Shown here in pieces: positions 50,454 to 61,894 of a stretch of DNA of 64,000 nt (positions are counted from its first letter, which is position 1; every line of letters starts with the position of its first letter). The notes beneath the pieces are model-generated. The model was given only the letters and a program-made list of their open reading frames with translations. It ran no database searches and had not been told where the DNA came from. The position numbers and the translations under genes are program-made. Source of the stretch: Panax quinquefolius (Eukaryota > Streptophyta > Magnoliopsida > Apiales > Araliaceae); NCBI GenBank assembly GCA_020205615.1, contig CM035171.1, positions 117,494,893 through 117,558,892 on the forward strand, in the 5' to 3' direction.

Positions 50454-53400
50454 TCATGTTTCTTTAAATAGACGAGGGAACACTTCATGAACACTAATGT
50501 CTAGAACAACTGGATCCCTGCACAGATGAAGAAAAGAGGTAAAACTTCAACATCCACCCATGAATATATTATATAGATTACAGAAACCTGATGCCAATGC
50601 ATTAAACACTATTTACCACTACTTTGTATTATTAGATATTTAGATCTTTCCGGCTCCCAAGTACAACCAATCAAATTTTAAGAAAATAGTTAAAACAGCT
50701 CAATGAGGAAACTAAAGACTGAATATGAAGTTAAATAAGAGCACACTCCAGCCTTTCCAGAACTGTCTATTACAGTTTCTGGCTAATAGTATGCCAAACT
50801 CTCTTTCATAAGTTTTAGGTGATTGGTTTTAAAAAAAAAGACACAACAGCTCAATGAGGAAACTACAGATTGAATATGAAGTTAGATAAGAGCATGAGTA
50901 AGGACTATCCAACACAGTCAATTACAGTTTCTGGCCACTAGTTTTCCAAACTCTTTCATCATTATCAAGTGATTGTTTAAAATTAGCATAATCAAATATA
51001 CAGTTCCGATGCTTGAGTCTTATAAACTATGCTGCATCAGGACCAATGCAAAGTAAGAAAGAGAGGAAACAAGAAAAAATAGCAGGAGAGAGAGAAAGAG
51101 AGACCTGCACAATATTTGTCCCTTCTCGGTGGAGCTAGGAACAAACCACAGTTTTCGCACAAAAGGTGATTCAAATTGAACAAAGAATCCATCATTTTGT
51201 CCATGTTTCCATTTCCTTGATCCCTGACCTTTCCAGATCTGGAGACACAAAACAGCATATTATTCGCAATTGACAATCTTCTTGTAACCTGCCACATTTA
51301 GTATACATTTATCTATATCAGATAATTGACTGGTATTATATAACTACCAGTCCGATGCAAGGAATGAGCGGGTCACATGAAATATTTTTGGGAGAAGCAA
51401 CAACCCACTCTACTGAAGAGAAAGGAACTCTGAGTCAAGGATCAACAAGGAAATTACCTCACAGCAGGTACATCCTTTGATGTTAAGAAACTTGAGATAA
51501 TTTGTTAGAGGAAAGAATTAAAAACAGCTTATATAATTTGTTAGAGCAAAGGGGAATAAATAAATAAATAAAGTGGCAGTTAGGGAGTGGAATAATAGGT
51601 CCTGGTGTAACTTTGCCAACTGGCACAACCATCAAGCATGAGAAGTCCCAAACATATGTTAGCACGAGCAGGATAAAGGGACAGAGGTGATTAAAACGCA
51701 AAAAGATATATGATGGGTCTTTTAATTGTTACAAAGGAAAGGGGAAGGCCAAGCAAAGGTACCTTATCCATATCTTACAACCCATCCCTAGTAATTGAAG
51801 CATACAAATAATATAACACCTTGCACTTCTTCCCTCATCTGCTTTCATTAATTTCACCGCTTCTTAAGAGTGCTCTAATATGTTTATCTATTCTCTAAGG
51901 TATTGCAACTCATTAATCTTGATAACCCAATACAGAGTCAAGGATAAGGAAAAGGCTAATACATTACCTGTGGGTAAGATATTATACTTTTTGGTGCTAC
52001 TAAGCATGCTGCTCGTGAGAAAGAATCCTCAGCATACTGCCTAAGAAATGAGAAACAGCTTCCATGTGTATGGGGTGATTCGAAAGCCTGTAACAATGAA
52101 GAAAAACATTAGCATTCTAAACCACATATGGAGGAATGGAGCATATAAGTTATGTATATTGAATCCTGAAACGCAACACTAGACATTATTATTCTTCTTT
52201 TTTCCTTTCTGGATCCTGATGTACCCACAAACATGAAATATGCATTCAAAAAACCACTTGAACAAAAGAAATAACTTTCGAAAATCAATGAGAAAAATAA
52301 CTTAGGGAAAAAACAGTAAATACAGAAAGTTGAACACCTTATCAATATTGACAACTGGGGCATATTTATCAGTTTCTGTCTTCTCCTTATCAAGTAGAAA
52401 ATAAACTCTCCCATCCACCTTAGAAGTTTCATGACATGATTTTACAGCTGTCTCCATTGTTTCAACAAGGAAAGAGAAGATTTCCTTCCAGCTTTCTTCA
52501 GCTCCATACTTGGCAGACTGCAAAAAGAGACAATACTTTATTGCTCCTCACAATATATTCCTGGTATTAATGCTGCTCCAGTTGTACTCTAAGTTTCTGG
52601 CAAATGAAGCTCAAAATGTAATTTGTAAACTCTAACCTGCATTATAAATCAATACCAAACAATAAATATAGGCATGCACAAGTGAGCTAACAGGGCAATA
52701 GATAAATACTCCTTCCGTCCCAGGATAAAAGTCCTTATTACTATTTTGGGTTGTCCCATGTTAAATGTCCACTTTCTTTTAATAACCAAACTTTTACACA
52801 TTTTTTCCTAGTATAAAATTAAATATCTCATACTTTTCTTATTCTAATTCTCCTGACATTATTATGGGCAATTTTGTCATTTTATTCCTCTTCTTAATAT
52901 GCGTGAAAAGTCCACCAGGACTTTTATCCTGGAACGGAGGGAGTATATTGTAGGAGTTGAAGTATAAAAGTGGAAATCATGCCTATTCTCCTGACAAACT
53001 ACACTCACCAGTTCGGGTTTCAAGATGTCCACATGTTTTTCCATATCGATGTTGGATCTCAAATTTTCCACTTCTTCAGCTCGCTTTTTCTCTATAGCCA
53101 ACTGTGAAAGCCTCTTGATTTTCTTTGATACCTCTGAACTTTGTGGATTGTACTTCAGTGCTATATGGAAGGCAGCTAAAGCCTACGTTATGAATTCATA
53201 GAGGAAAAATCAACACTGGGATAAGAGTTCACGTCAATAAAGCAGTAAAATAAATGACGGATTCGTACACATACATCATCATATCGTTCCATGGCCTCTA
53301 GTACACACCCTTTCCTGAAATAACCCTGTAGACGCAGTCAAAGGTAAAAAAAATCAAGATAGCGCAGATTACACTTAACACTTGGAAGACTAAAGGTACC

Positions 53401-55186
53401 TTTTCCCAATTGGGGTTTAAAGTAATTGTAGTCTCAGCATCAGTAAGTGCTTTTTGAAGCTTGACTAAATGCAAAAATGCTGCAGCACGGTTACTGCAAG
53501 TAACAGAGAACAAATGAAAGAATATGACAATTTGATGAACTAATTTACAAATTAAATAAAATATAATCAGATTCAAATCACTGATCTAAAACACAATGGA
53601 TAGATACCAATAGCCAATTACAAACACAGTGAATGTCTAGGTATAGACAAATATCCCACAAAATTTCAAGCAGCCCAAGCAAATAGATTTGCAGTTTCAC
53701 CCTTCCAAAAACAAAAGATAATAAAAAAATATAATAAATAAAAAGTTACATACTTCTTGCAGTATAGGTACTCAATATTTGAATTAGGTTAAAAGAACAA
53801 GGAAATGATTGTCCTTGTAAATGTTAATATGACAATTACCCAGTGAGATTCAGGTGCTACAGAAAATAAAATCCAAGAAACGCCATGACAATCAAAGAAG
53901 TGGACAGAATGTGATCTGAGGAAGAATTCCAAGGGTTCGTCAGGAGCAGAATTATTGATTTTTCATAGATTACAAAAGGAAGTACATTTTATAGTAGAAT
54001 CAACACCTATCAAGCAGACCGCCTAATCTCTTTCTGAATAAAAGTATAGTGGAAAACAATAGACTGAAGCAAGAAGATAATACATTGAAGGAGTAAATAG
54101 TTGTAATCTATATCTTGGCACTATGGTTATTTTCTCAGTTCTTCTTTTAATTTCTCACATTAAAATGAATTTCATTGCAGCCCTTTCAGAAGAAAAAATA
54201 AAGAAAGCAAAAGGCTTTTTTCTGTTTCAAAGCTTAACTGGTTTAAGTTGAGCAAATACATATGCTCAGCCACAAACTATGATGCTACTCTAGAGCTTTA
54301 CAAAAGTAAGATACTGACATTTTTCCAGGAAAGGAATGATTAAGTAAATGACATAATCACCCAATACCAATTACAATCTAATGTCCTGCAATTCTGAGCT
54401 CCACATTATTCTTGTCAGTTCCGACAAAGCCAAAAGCAGAGATGTGGTAAGTATGATATCTAGCATGGATGAAGTGAGTCTTGTGGACATGTAAGTTTGG
54501 GAAAAAGTATCACGGAATATACAAAAGCAATAATCAATTATTGAGTAGGAGTGTTTCAAACACCAAAAGCCTAGCATGTCGTTCTCACTTACATTCTCTC
54601 TCTTAAGCACAGTGAATACACGTCTCCAGTGTTTCTTTTTCTTTCCAATACCCTTTTCAGCTTAGTTATATTGTTTACACTTCTTTCTATCATTAATTCA
54701 TAGTCATCACACGCTACTATCATTAGAGGCTATCTTTTCTCTCTTAAACTTGATCACAAAAGCTAAAAATATGTTCTTATTCTCTTAAACAAGTACAAAT
54801 CACCCCCATTTAAATAGTTCTAAATATGTATCAAAACAGATATCGTATATAATTTTGTCTGAATAAAGATAAAGCGAACAGTAATAACCATTTCATAAAA
54901 TTTATAAAAGCCAATAAAGTGCACCAAACATACTTGCATGAGCTAAATCACACAAACTTCAATACAATAAACTTGCAAAACAAAGTGAAATCTCATTGTT
55001 AATAACAAGCGAAGGTACATACATGAATGAATATGTAGAAATATACCTGTAAAGAGTAGGATTAGAAGGATCTTGCTTGATGGCCTGAGTGTAGATAGCA
55101 GCAGCTTTGAGATAATTTCCAGCTTTGAAGAATTCATTGCCCTGATCTTTCAGTGAAACCTCTTTTTTAGCTTCTGATTCCCCCAT
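50454..55186 (-). CDS. TPR-domain co-chaperone-like protein (TPR3-like)
   Basis: Eight exons, in coding order 55047-55186, 53400-53493, 53275-53325, 53009-53182, 52338-52517, 51968-52087, 51105-51238 and 50454-50517, join into a 318-residue frame with GT-AG borders. Three TPR units span residues 12-115: GNEFFKAGNYLKAAAIYTQA, SNRAAAFLHLVKLQKALTDA and GYFRKGCVLEAMERYDDALA. These carry the K/N/N/K/R positions of a carboxylate clamp, suggesting binding to Hsp70/Hsp90 C-termini. A conserved plant-specific C-terminal domain follows (WKEIFSFLVETMETAVKS, RKWKHGQNDGFFVQFESPF) and ends DPVVLDISVHEVFPRLFKET. It looks like Arabidopsis TPR3 (AT1G04190-type). The start is the only ATG before the TPR. It converges with SULTR3, with stops 537 bp apart. 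Intron 1 is 1.55 kb and intron 4 carries a MITE. Confidence 0.9.
52709..52943. mobile_element. Stowaway MITE in an intron of the TPR gene
   Basis: TIRs CTCCTTCCGTCCCAGGATAA and its inverted counterpart (TTATCCTGGAACGGAGGGAG) enclose 235 bp, with TA on both sides (52707-52708 and 52944-52945). It lies in intron 4 and stays clear of the splice sites. Confidence 0.9.
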
Positions 55187-57343
55187 TTTCAACTCGAATT
55201 TCTTCGTACTCTATGCTTAATTTTGCTTATTAGTTAGGGTTTCTAAAATATTTTTGGTTTTTGCTTGTTTCCGCTGTTTCTTCTCACTTTTGCCCTGTTT
55301 AAATGGAGGTGCAGCTTGGCTTCAGATTTCGGGTAAAGCCGGTGTTTTATCAATACGCATATTTCGTTATAAATTTAAAAGTATAAAAATTTTATTAGTT
55401 TAGAAATAATATATATATTTTTAATAGTTTAGAAATAATATATTTTAAATTTAAATTATTTATTTCACAAACAGATGTTTGGGGGTTCAAAGATACAAAG
55501 TGATTGTAGTTTTATTTGTTTGGGTGAAAGATTTTTTAAACAAATTGCATAATCAAAAAAATCAAAATCTTTATTTCTAGAAATATATTTCCACAATTTT
55601 GAGGAAGAAATTAGATCAAAAAGTTTATGCTATCTCAATTTTATTGGTCCTTGTTTTTTATTTAATTTGTATGTTTGCACACTTTTCGTTTCAAAATTAG
55701 AGATATATTTTGATTTTTTAGAGTCATTTGTAAAATTCTAACATTCAAAATTGATATAAAGTTATTTAATTTTAGTACAAACAAAATATAACAATTGCAA
55801 ACTAACTATAAAATACTACTAATTATCATTTTTGTTATTATCAAAACTTGAACGAAATTATATCAATTTTGAGTTTTAAGATTTCACAAATTGACTCTAA
55901 AAACTTTTTGTAAAAAAAATATATTAAAAATCGGGTCACAACTAACTGATTTAAATCGGTTAAACTACCGGTTCGACCGGTGGTCAATCAATTTTTGACT
56001 AAAATCAATTAAGTGATCCAAATTGAAGAGGAATATGGATCGATTCTAATTTTTATCGATTGAATCAGTGATCCAAATTTTAAAACCATGGTTCGTAAGA
56101 TTTTGCACAAAAGCCTTAATTTTCCTTTACTTTCTAACCTTAATTAAGAAACCAATAGGGCTGTTTGTCAAATCCCACCTTATAAGTATTTTTTTTTTAT
56201 CATTTAAGTGTTTTTATGTGATATACTCTCTTTATAATATATGATGTTTTAGAGTTATGAATAAAAATTAAGAAAATAATTGTATAACATTAAATATAAT
56301 AGTAATTGTCTATAATACTCTTTACCATATACTCATATACTTATCTCATACTTTCTCTCATCTCGTAATATTTTTCTATGATGAGTAATTTTAGAAAGAT
56401 TGTGACTAATTCTCCTAAATTATATAAAATGTCAAATAATTTGATAAAAATGATATCATCTAAAATGTCATATATTATGGGACGGATGGAGTATTTTTAA
56501 CTTATAAATTAATTTATAAGTAGTTTATGAGAAGTAACAATTTCTTACTTTTTAAAAATTGACTTTATAAGTTATTATAAGATAAGTCGGTTTGACCAAA
56601 TGTAAAAACTCTTTTACCTTTATTTTATTAATTTTTATAATTTGTTTTAACTTAATTTCTGATTTATAAATCAAACAGTTTTATTTATAAGTAATAACTT
56701 AAAATAATTTATATATTATTGTTAACGATAATATTTGTCACAAAATCACATACGTAGCTTGACAGTTTGGATCACCGGAAGATAGTTCCGGTATGAGAAT
56801 AAATATAGATTGAATAAAATAATATTGTGTGTATCTGATAGTTAGGGTCCAGTCATATATAGTGATCACATATTTTTCCCGTATATAAAATAAGATTATG
56901 ATTTCTTAGTGTGATCAAACTGAATCTCCTCAAATAAAGAAAGGAAGTTGATCATATCTTGACAGTAATTTTCTTAGTTGTTGTGAATTAAATGTAACTA
57001 CCGATCTTTGATTCCTTAAAACTTCCCAAATAAATTCTTGGGTAAGACTTTGACCCACCATATAATTTGGTTCCTAACTAATAATCACGTCTCAACAATT
57101 TTTTTAAATGTTTACTTATAATTTGTTTTAAAATATGTCGTTCTCGAACAAGTCCTTGGAAAATTATAAATTCCAGAACTTGCAATATACTAGTGATTGA
57201 TTAGAGTACATGCACCAAACATTCTTTTTTTTATTTTAATTTTCTATAAATATGGAAATAAATTAAACACATGAAAAAACTAAATTAAGTAATTAAATCA
57301 TTAATGGTCGTAATTAAGAATCAAGGGGCGGCTGTATAGGTGG
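55187..57343. other. Intergenic region upstream of the TPR gene
   Basis: The first few hundred bases would hold the TPR promoter. The rest is AT-rich DNA with a MITE (56226-56491). No gene was seen up to the end of the LRX-like gene. Confidence 0.45.
56226..56491. mobile_element. Stowaway-like MITE
   Basis: The ends are CTCTCTTTATAATATATGATG and the inverted CTCCATCCGTCCCATAATAT, with TA flanks. Its reverse complement matches the relic at 59649-59840, so both are one family. Confidence 0.75.
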
Positions 57344-58579
57344 CTATGGCCGTCGGTCTGGCAGTGGAGCTGGTGAGTGTGGTGGCGGAGGTGGCGGAGG
57401 CGGCGGCGGTGGAGGAGGAGGTGGTGGTGGTGGTGGTGGTGGCGGACTTCTTGGTGAACAACCAAAGTCACCACAATCCGGAGGATGCAAATAAAAAGAC
57501 TTGCACTCCATAACTGACCGTTGGAATGGCCTTTTAGGCAAACAGTTTTTCCGGTCATCTTTATCCGGTAACTTCAAACACACCGCGGGTTCTCCACAAA
57601 AGTAATTAGACGAGTATGTAAAATTCTCCAACCTCGGCAACGAGCATATGATCGCTGGAATATCACCGTAAAATTTATTATTTGCTACATTAAGCTGCTC
57701 CAAGCTCTTCATTTTTCCCATTGACTCCGGCAATTTTCCGGTTAGCGTGTTAGAGCTCACGTCAAAAACCGTCAAATTCTTCAACTCTCCAATCTCCGGT
57801 GGCAAACACCCCGTTAAACCAGCATTCGAGACAATAATTTCGTTTAGGGTTTTCCCCATTTTGGCTATACTCGCCGGAAAACAACCATTAATCTTATTAT
57901 TAGCCAAAACCACCACGGAAACCGGAGAGTTCCCGAAGTTTTTAGGGAATGTTACTTGGAACTTGTTGTTATTAATGAACAAAGCGTCGAGTTTTAGATC
58001 ATAAACCTTCGAAGAAATGTCACCTTTGAAAGCATTGAATCGAATATCGAGGAATTTGAGCGAAGGAAGAGAAAGAACAACGTTAGGAAAGTTACCGGAG
58101 AAGCGGTTGTTACTAATATCGAGCTCGTAAAGAAGGTGGAGATCGCGAAAAGATTCCGGTAAGGTGCCGGAGAAGCGATTGGAGTTAATGTGGAAGAGGG
58201 ATAGGTCGGTGAGGAGGCCGAGGTCGTCGGGCAAATAACCCACGATATTTCCATGGTTTAGGTCAATTCCGGCGACGGTTTGGAGTTTATGGTTGTCTGG
58301 GGCGGCTGCACAGTAGACTCCGGTGTAGTTGCAAACATGTGGGCCATACCAGTCGGAAGTGAAGTTTTTGGGGTCTGATGTGATTGCATGTTTCCATGCT
58401 TGGAGGGCTATGTAAGCTTTTTCGAGTCTAGGGTTTGGGATTAGGTCAGGAAAGTTAGGGTTTGGGAGGAGGGGAGATGCTATGGGGGATAGTATAGATT
58501 GGTGATGAGAGGGTTTGGGAAAGAAGAGCAATGTTGTAAGGGAGAGAAAGAGAAAGAGGATAGGGTTTATGATCTTCAT
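57344..58579 (-). CDS. Leucine-rich repeat extensin-like (LRX-type) cell wall protein
   Basis: A single 411-residue frame without introns. It has an N-terminal signal peptide (ILFLFLSLTTLLFF, residues 6-19), an LRR N-cap with WKHAITSDPKNFTSDW and HVCNYTGVYC (about 63-89), then about ten LRRs of the GxIPxxLxxLxxLxxLxLxxNxxxG type (about 105-325). A Cys-rich cap follows (CGEPAVC, NCLPKRP, VMECKSF, HPPDCGDFGC). The tail is a run of about 22 prolines followed by HSPAPLPDRRP. LRX proteins sit in the cell wall and sense or shape it, often through RALF peptides. The tail is short and lacks the Ser-Pro(4) repeats of a true extensin, so it is an LRX-like protein rather than a full LRX. The repeat is encoded by GGTGGN units, prone to slippage. 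An alternate frame across it stays open for 23 more codons. Confidence 0.9.
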   Translation of the reverse strand: MKIINPILFLFLSLTTLLFFPKPSHHQSILSPIASPLLPNPNFPDLIPNPRLEKAYIALQAWKHAITSDPKNFTSDWYGPHVCNYTGVYCAAAPDNHKLQTVAGIDLNHGNIVGYLPDDLGLLTDLSLFHINSNRFSGTLPESFRDLHLLYELDISNNRFSGNFPNVVLSLPSLKFLDIRFNAFKGDISSKVYDLKLDALFINNNKFQVTFPKNFGNSPVSVVVLANNKINGCFPASIAKMGKTLNEIIVSNAGLTGCLPPEIGELKNLTVFDVSSNTLTGKLPESMGKMKSLEQLNVANNKFYGDIPAIICSLPRLENFTYSSNYFCGEPAVCLKLPDKDDRKNCLPKRPFQRSVMECKSFYLHPPDCGDFGCSPRSPPPPPPPPPPPPPPPPPPPPPPHSPAPLPDRRP

Positions 58580-58782
58580 TTTGAGGAGTTATGAAGAGGG
58601 TTTGAATATTTATATGGATGTTGTAACTTGTACGTATAGTTAATGAAGGGAAGAAATAAGGTTGGATATATCATATATAGTTCTGTGGAGTATATGATTG
58701 GTGATTTTTTCATTACCATTAAATAAATATTGTCTAATTAAATACTAATGGGATTAAAACATGTGTCTCACTTTTTTGGGAT

Positions 58783-58830
58783 GGGAGGGGTGCGGGGTGC
58801 GGGGTGCGGGGTGCGGGGGGGGGGGGGGGG
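58783..58830 (+). repeat. G-rich tract, GGGGTGC repeats and poly-G
   Basis: Four GGGGTGC units are followed by about 16 consecutive G, in an otherwise AT-rich region. Four or more G-runs in 48 bases could form a quadruplex. The poly-G length may be affected by sequencing. Confidence 0.9.
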
Positions 58831-59317
58831 AATGAAGGGAGTATAATGTTTAGACATATATAGTTCATAAAATATGGTTGTTGAGGTGACGTGGTCAATG
58901 AAGGGTAAGACTGAATGCCAAGGGGACGGTAGGTGATTATGAAGTTAAAGGTTGGACAGTTACGTTCTACATTTATATGATTAGTGATTTATTACCATAA
59001 AATATATCTAATTAATTAAAACATTTCACATTTTTCATTTTTATCATAATTGACTATCAGTTTATAGTAAATAAAATAGGGTTTTTGAGGTGAAGACGTG
59101 ATTTAAATCTCAATTTAAAGAACGTACGTACGGTAGGTGATCCTCAAAGTATGTCCCAATAATTTTTCGTTTGGATAATTTATTTTTGGTGGGAATGCAC
59201 TGGCGGACTATATATGTGGTAGACTAAATGGACGGTCATGATCATTTTCACAAAGATGGAATTTAGTTTCTATTCTCACCGAAACACTTACAAATTACCA
59301 AAGCTACTTATAATATA

Positions 59318-59598
59318 CTCCCTCCTATTCAGATTAAATGTCATTTTAGAGTTAAACACACTTATTAAAAAATAACACAAAATATCTTGTGTGTCCCTAA
59401 TTAATTATTTCTCTCTCCACAATTGTCTCTTCTCCCTAATTAATTATTTCTCTCTCCACAATTGCATTTACTAAGCATATTAAATAGAGGGGTAAATTAG
59501 GAAAAAATAGTGCAATATTGCATAGAGATTCCAAAACGACACTTATATAGAATAAAATTAAACTCCCTAAAACGACATTTAATCTGAATAAGAGGGAG
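59318..59598. mobile_element. Stowaway MITE
   Basis: The TIR CTCCCTCCTATTCAGATTAA and its inverted copy (TTAATCTGAATAAGAGGGAG) enclose 281 bp, with TA at both ends (59316-59317 and 59599-59600). The arms agree closely over about 24 bp. An internal duplication repeats CCTAATTAATTATTTCTCTC at about 59396 and 59435. Confidence 0.92.
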
Positions 59599-59648
59599 TA
59601 TAATTTTGCTTATTAATTGCATGCATGTTGGGTTAAGTTAATAAGGAA

Positions 59649-59840
59649 TACACCCTCCGATTCATAATATATGACGTTTTAAATAATTTTATATGTATTA
59701 AATTATTTGTTATTTTATATAATTTAAAAGAATTAATTACAATCTTTTCAAAATTATCCCTCATGAAAAAATGTTAGTACTCCATATGAAGAGTGAGATA
59801 ACAATTGATACTATATTTAATGTTATCCAATTATTTTATG
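59649..59840. mobile_element. Truncated Stowaway-type MITE
   Basis: The left end CACCCTCCGATTCATAATAT and following sequence match the reverse complement of the MITE at 56226-56491. The right TIR is missing. Confidence 0.65.
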
Positions 59841-60065
59841 CACAAAGGGTAGGAAAGTAGTTAACAAATTTACACAAGCAAACCTTTTAATTTTGTTTTC
59901 TTTAAAGTCGCACTGTTAATTTTTGACTTAATAGTATCTAAAGTTCATTTATCAGGTATATATGGGTGTTGATAATGGACTTTTTTTTTTATTTTGAACA
60001 AGGTAAGATAATGGATTATTTAAACAAGTTTAACTGATATACATAATATATATACACACACGTGC

Positions 60066-60252
60066 GCGGTCTGTCTCTTCAGCGAATCATAGGAAGTGAA
60101 CTAAAAATGAACCGTCTATAGCGACGGTTTTATTCGCCGCTATAGTATAGAATTAAAGTCGATTTTTTATGCTATAGCGACTGATAAAACTGTTATTATA
60201 GTCGGTTCATTTTTAGTTCGCTCCATATAATTTGTTGAAGAGAACCAATCTA
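60066..60252. mobile_element. Hairpin-forming MITE
   Basis: The arms 60066-60135 and 60180-60252 are inverted copies containing GAACTAAAAATGAACCG and the opposed CGGTTCATTTTTAGTTCG, plus the outer CTCTTCA/TGAAGAG. About 187 bp, almost fully palindromic. The family is not recognised. Confidence 0.8.
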
Positions 60253-60269
60253 TATATATACATACACAA

Positions 60270-60304
<35 letters not shown>

Positions 60305-60308
<4 letters not shown>

Positions 60309-61894
60309 ACGCCCCCAAAATTAGGTATACATCACCCATCTTGGGTCGCCAGATACATGGTACAGAATTCAAATACAACTTGCTAATACAATTGTCGTGT
60401 ATAATAAGACAAAACATAAACTATGAGTTTGAATACAAATATTATCTACTAGAGATTATACAAACTCAAAAGGAGTCCTCATTACAATTATTATCACACT
60501 ATTTCACGTAAGAATAGTGAGGACTACTAATGCTATCCTCCGGACTATCACTCCATTCTCCCGACTCGTCCCAAATTTATATTCTCATTTCTCAAGAGAA
60601 CGGTGAAAGGAAAGGTGAGCTCAACTAGCCCAGTAGGAAATATTATGACTAAGATAATGCGAATAAATTATCATTAGTCTCCAACAATGTTAAACCGATA
60701 AAATATAATAGACATCAAGTTTAACTGCAATGAACAAGCAATCCATTAAAAAGAGTCAAGTAGAAAATAAAATCTACAATCTTTTATGATTAAAAAGGTT
60801 TTTCATCATCGTTATCACCGAGACTCAAACTTAATAAATATTCCACATCATCGAATCACCCCCGCATCTACGGCCGAGGATATTCTTTATTATCACGACC
60901 ACAATTATCCATGACACTACGGGCCAAGAATATTTGTGTATTCATTAATGGTCATGATCATGCCAACAATCGTCCATCAATGCACTACGGCCAATGAGAA
61001 CTTTTACCACATCATTTGTAATATTACTACCATGATTACAATCGAATAATCCTCGGTCATAATCATACCAAGTCCATCTATGCACCTACAAAGCCACGAG
61101 ATGACTTTCAACAAAATATAAACATGAGGATGATGACAATGATATAAGAATTCAATAAAACAAGTTCAAGAATTATTTTATCCAGGAATTATTAACGCCC
61201 AAATTGTCAACATGATATCGTTTTGTGTAGAGTAAAATTCAAGAATGATCGAAGAAGAATATTTTCATGAAAAGATATTGGATGAAGCGCAAATATCAAA
61301 GATATTCTACTAATTTTATGGAGTATAAGTCAAAACTTTAATTGTTGAGTATAATAAAGAATGGAATAACAAAAGAAATCACCGTGCATGCGATGCTGCC
61401 GCGTGACAAAAGTTATTCCAACGAGAATAATAATAACGGAACGGTCGGACAAAATTTGCACAAGCTGGGATGTTCCAATGAGAATAATAAAGACGGAACC
61501 GAGGTTCGGTATAAAACACACGTACAGGATGTTCAGCAGAATAATAATAATAATAAGATTTTAATTCAGGTGGGTGTAAAACACATGCATGGATGTTCCA
61601 ACGGAAAAATAATAAAGACGGAACTGAGATCCGGTGTAAAACACATGCACAGGATGTTCCAATGCGAATAATAGAAGAATGTCACCAAGTATAGGGTGAT
61701 CCCAGATATCAAAGTTATTCCAATGTAATAATAAGAAATGGAATAACAACAGTTCTCTCTTCATGAATAAGAAAGAATAACACCCCTTACCGTAAAAGAA
61801 ACCGAATATAAAAGTAGTTAAGAAAGCGTAATACTTTTCTTCTATCTCTCTATAGTCTCTCTCTATAGTTTCTCTCTCTAGAGTTCAGTGAATT
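60305..61894 (+). mobile_element. Ty3-type LTR, 5' part, interrupted by a second LTR
   Basis: It starts TGTGACGCCCCC inside a TG run and matches 61895-63523 along its full length. It lacks the usual LTR 3' end: at GAATT (61890-61894) it is abutted by another LTR start. It includes an imperfect minisatellite with a unit of about 60 bp (GATGTTCCAATGAGAATAAT, 61405-61680). The interior is noncoding; the open frames seen are repeat artefacts. Confidence 0.7.

Larger units (their letters stand above)
58580..60304. other. Intergenic region upstream of the LRX-like gene
   Basis: It holds the promoter of the LRX-like gene (a TATTTATA on plus at 58607-58614 reads TATAAATA on its strand, rather close to the ATG), a G-rich tract, two Stowaway-type elements and a hairpin MITE. 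No gene was seen. Confidence 0.45.

Noticed and set aside
57301..58254. Other frames over the LRX-like gene, including a His-rich one
   Set aside because: They overlap a well-supported 411-residue frame. The His run is the proline repeat read in another frame.
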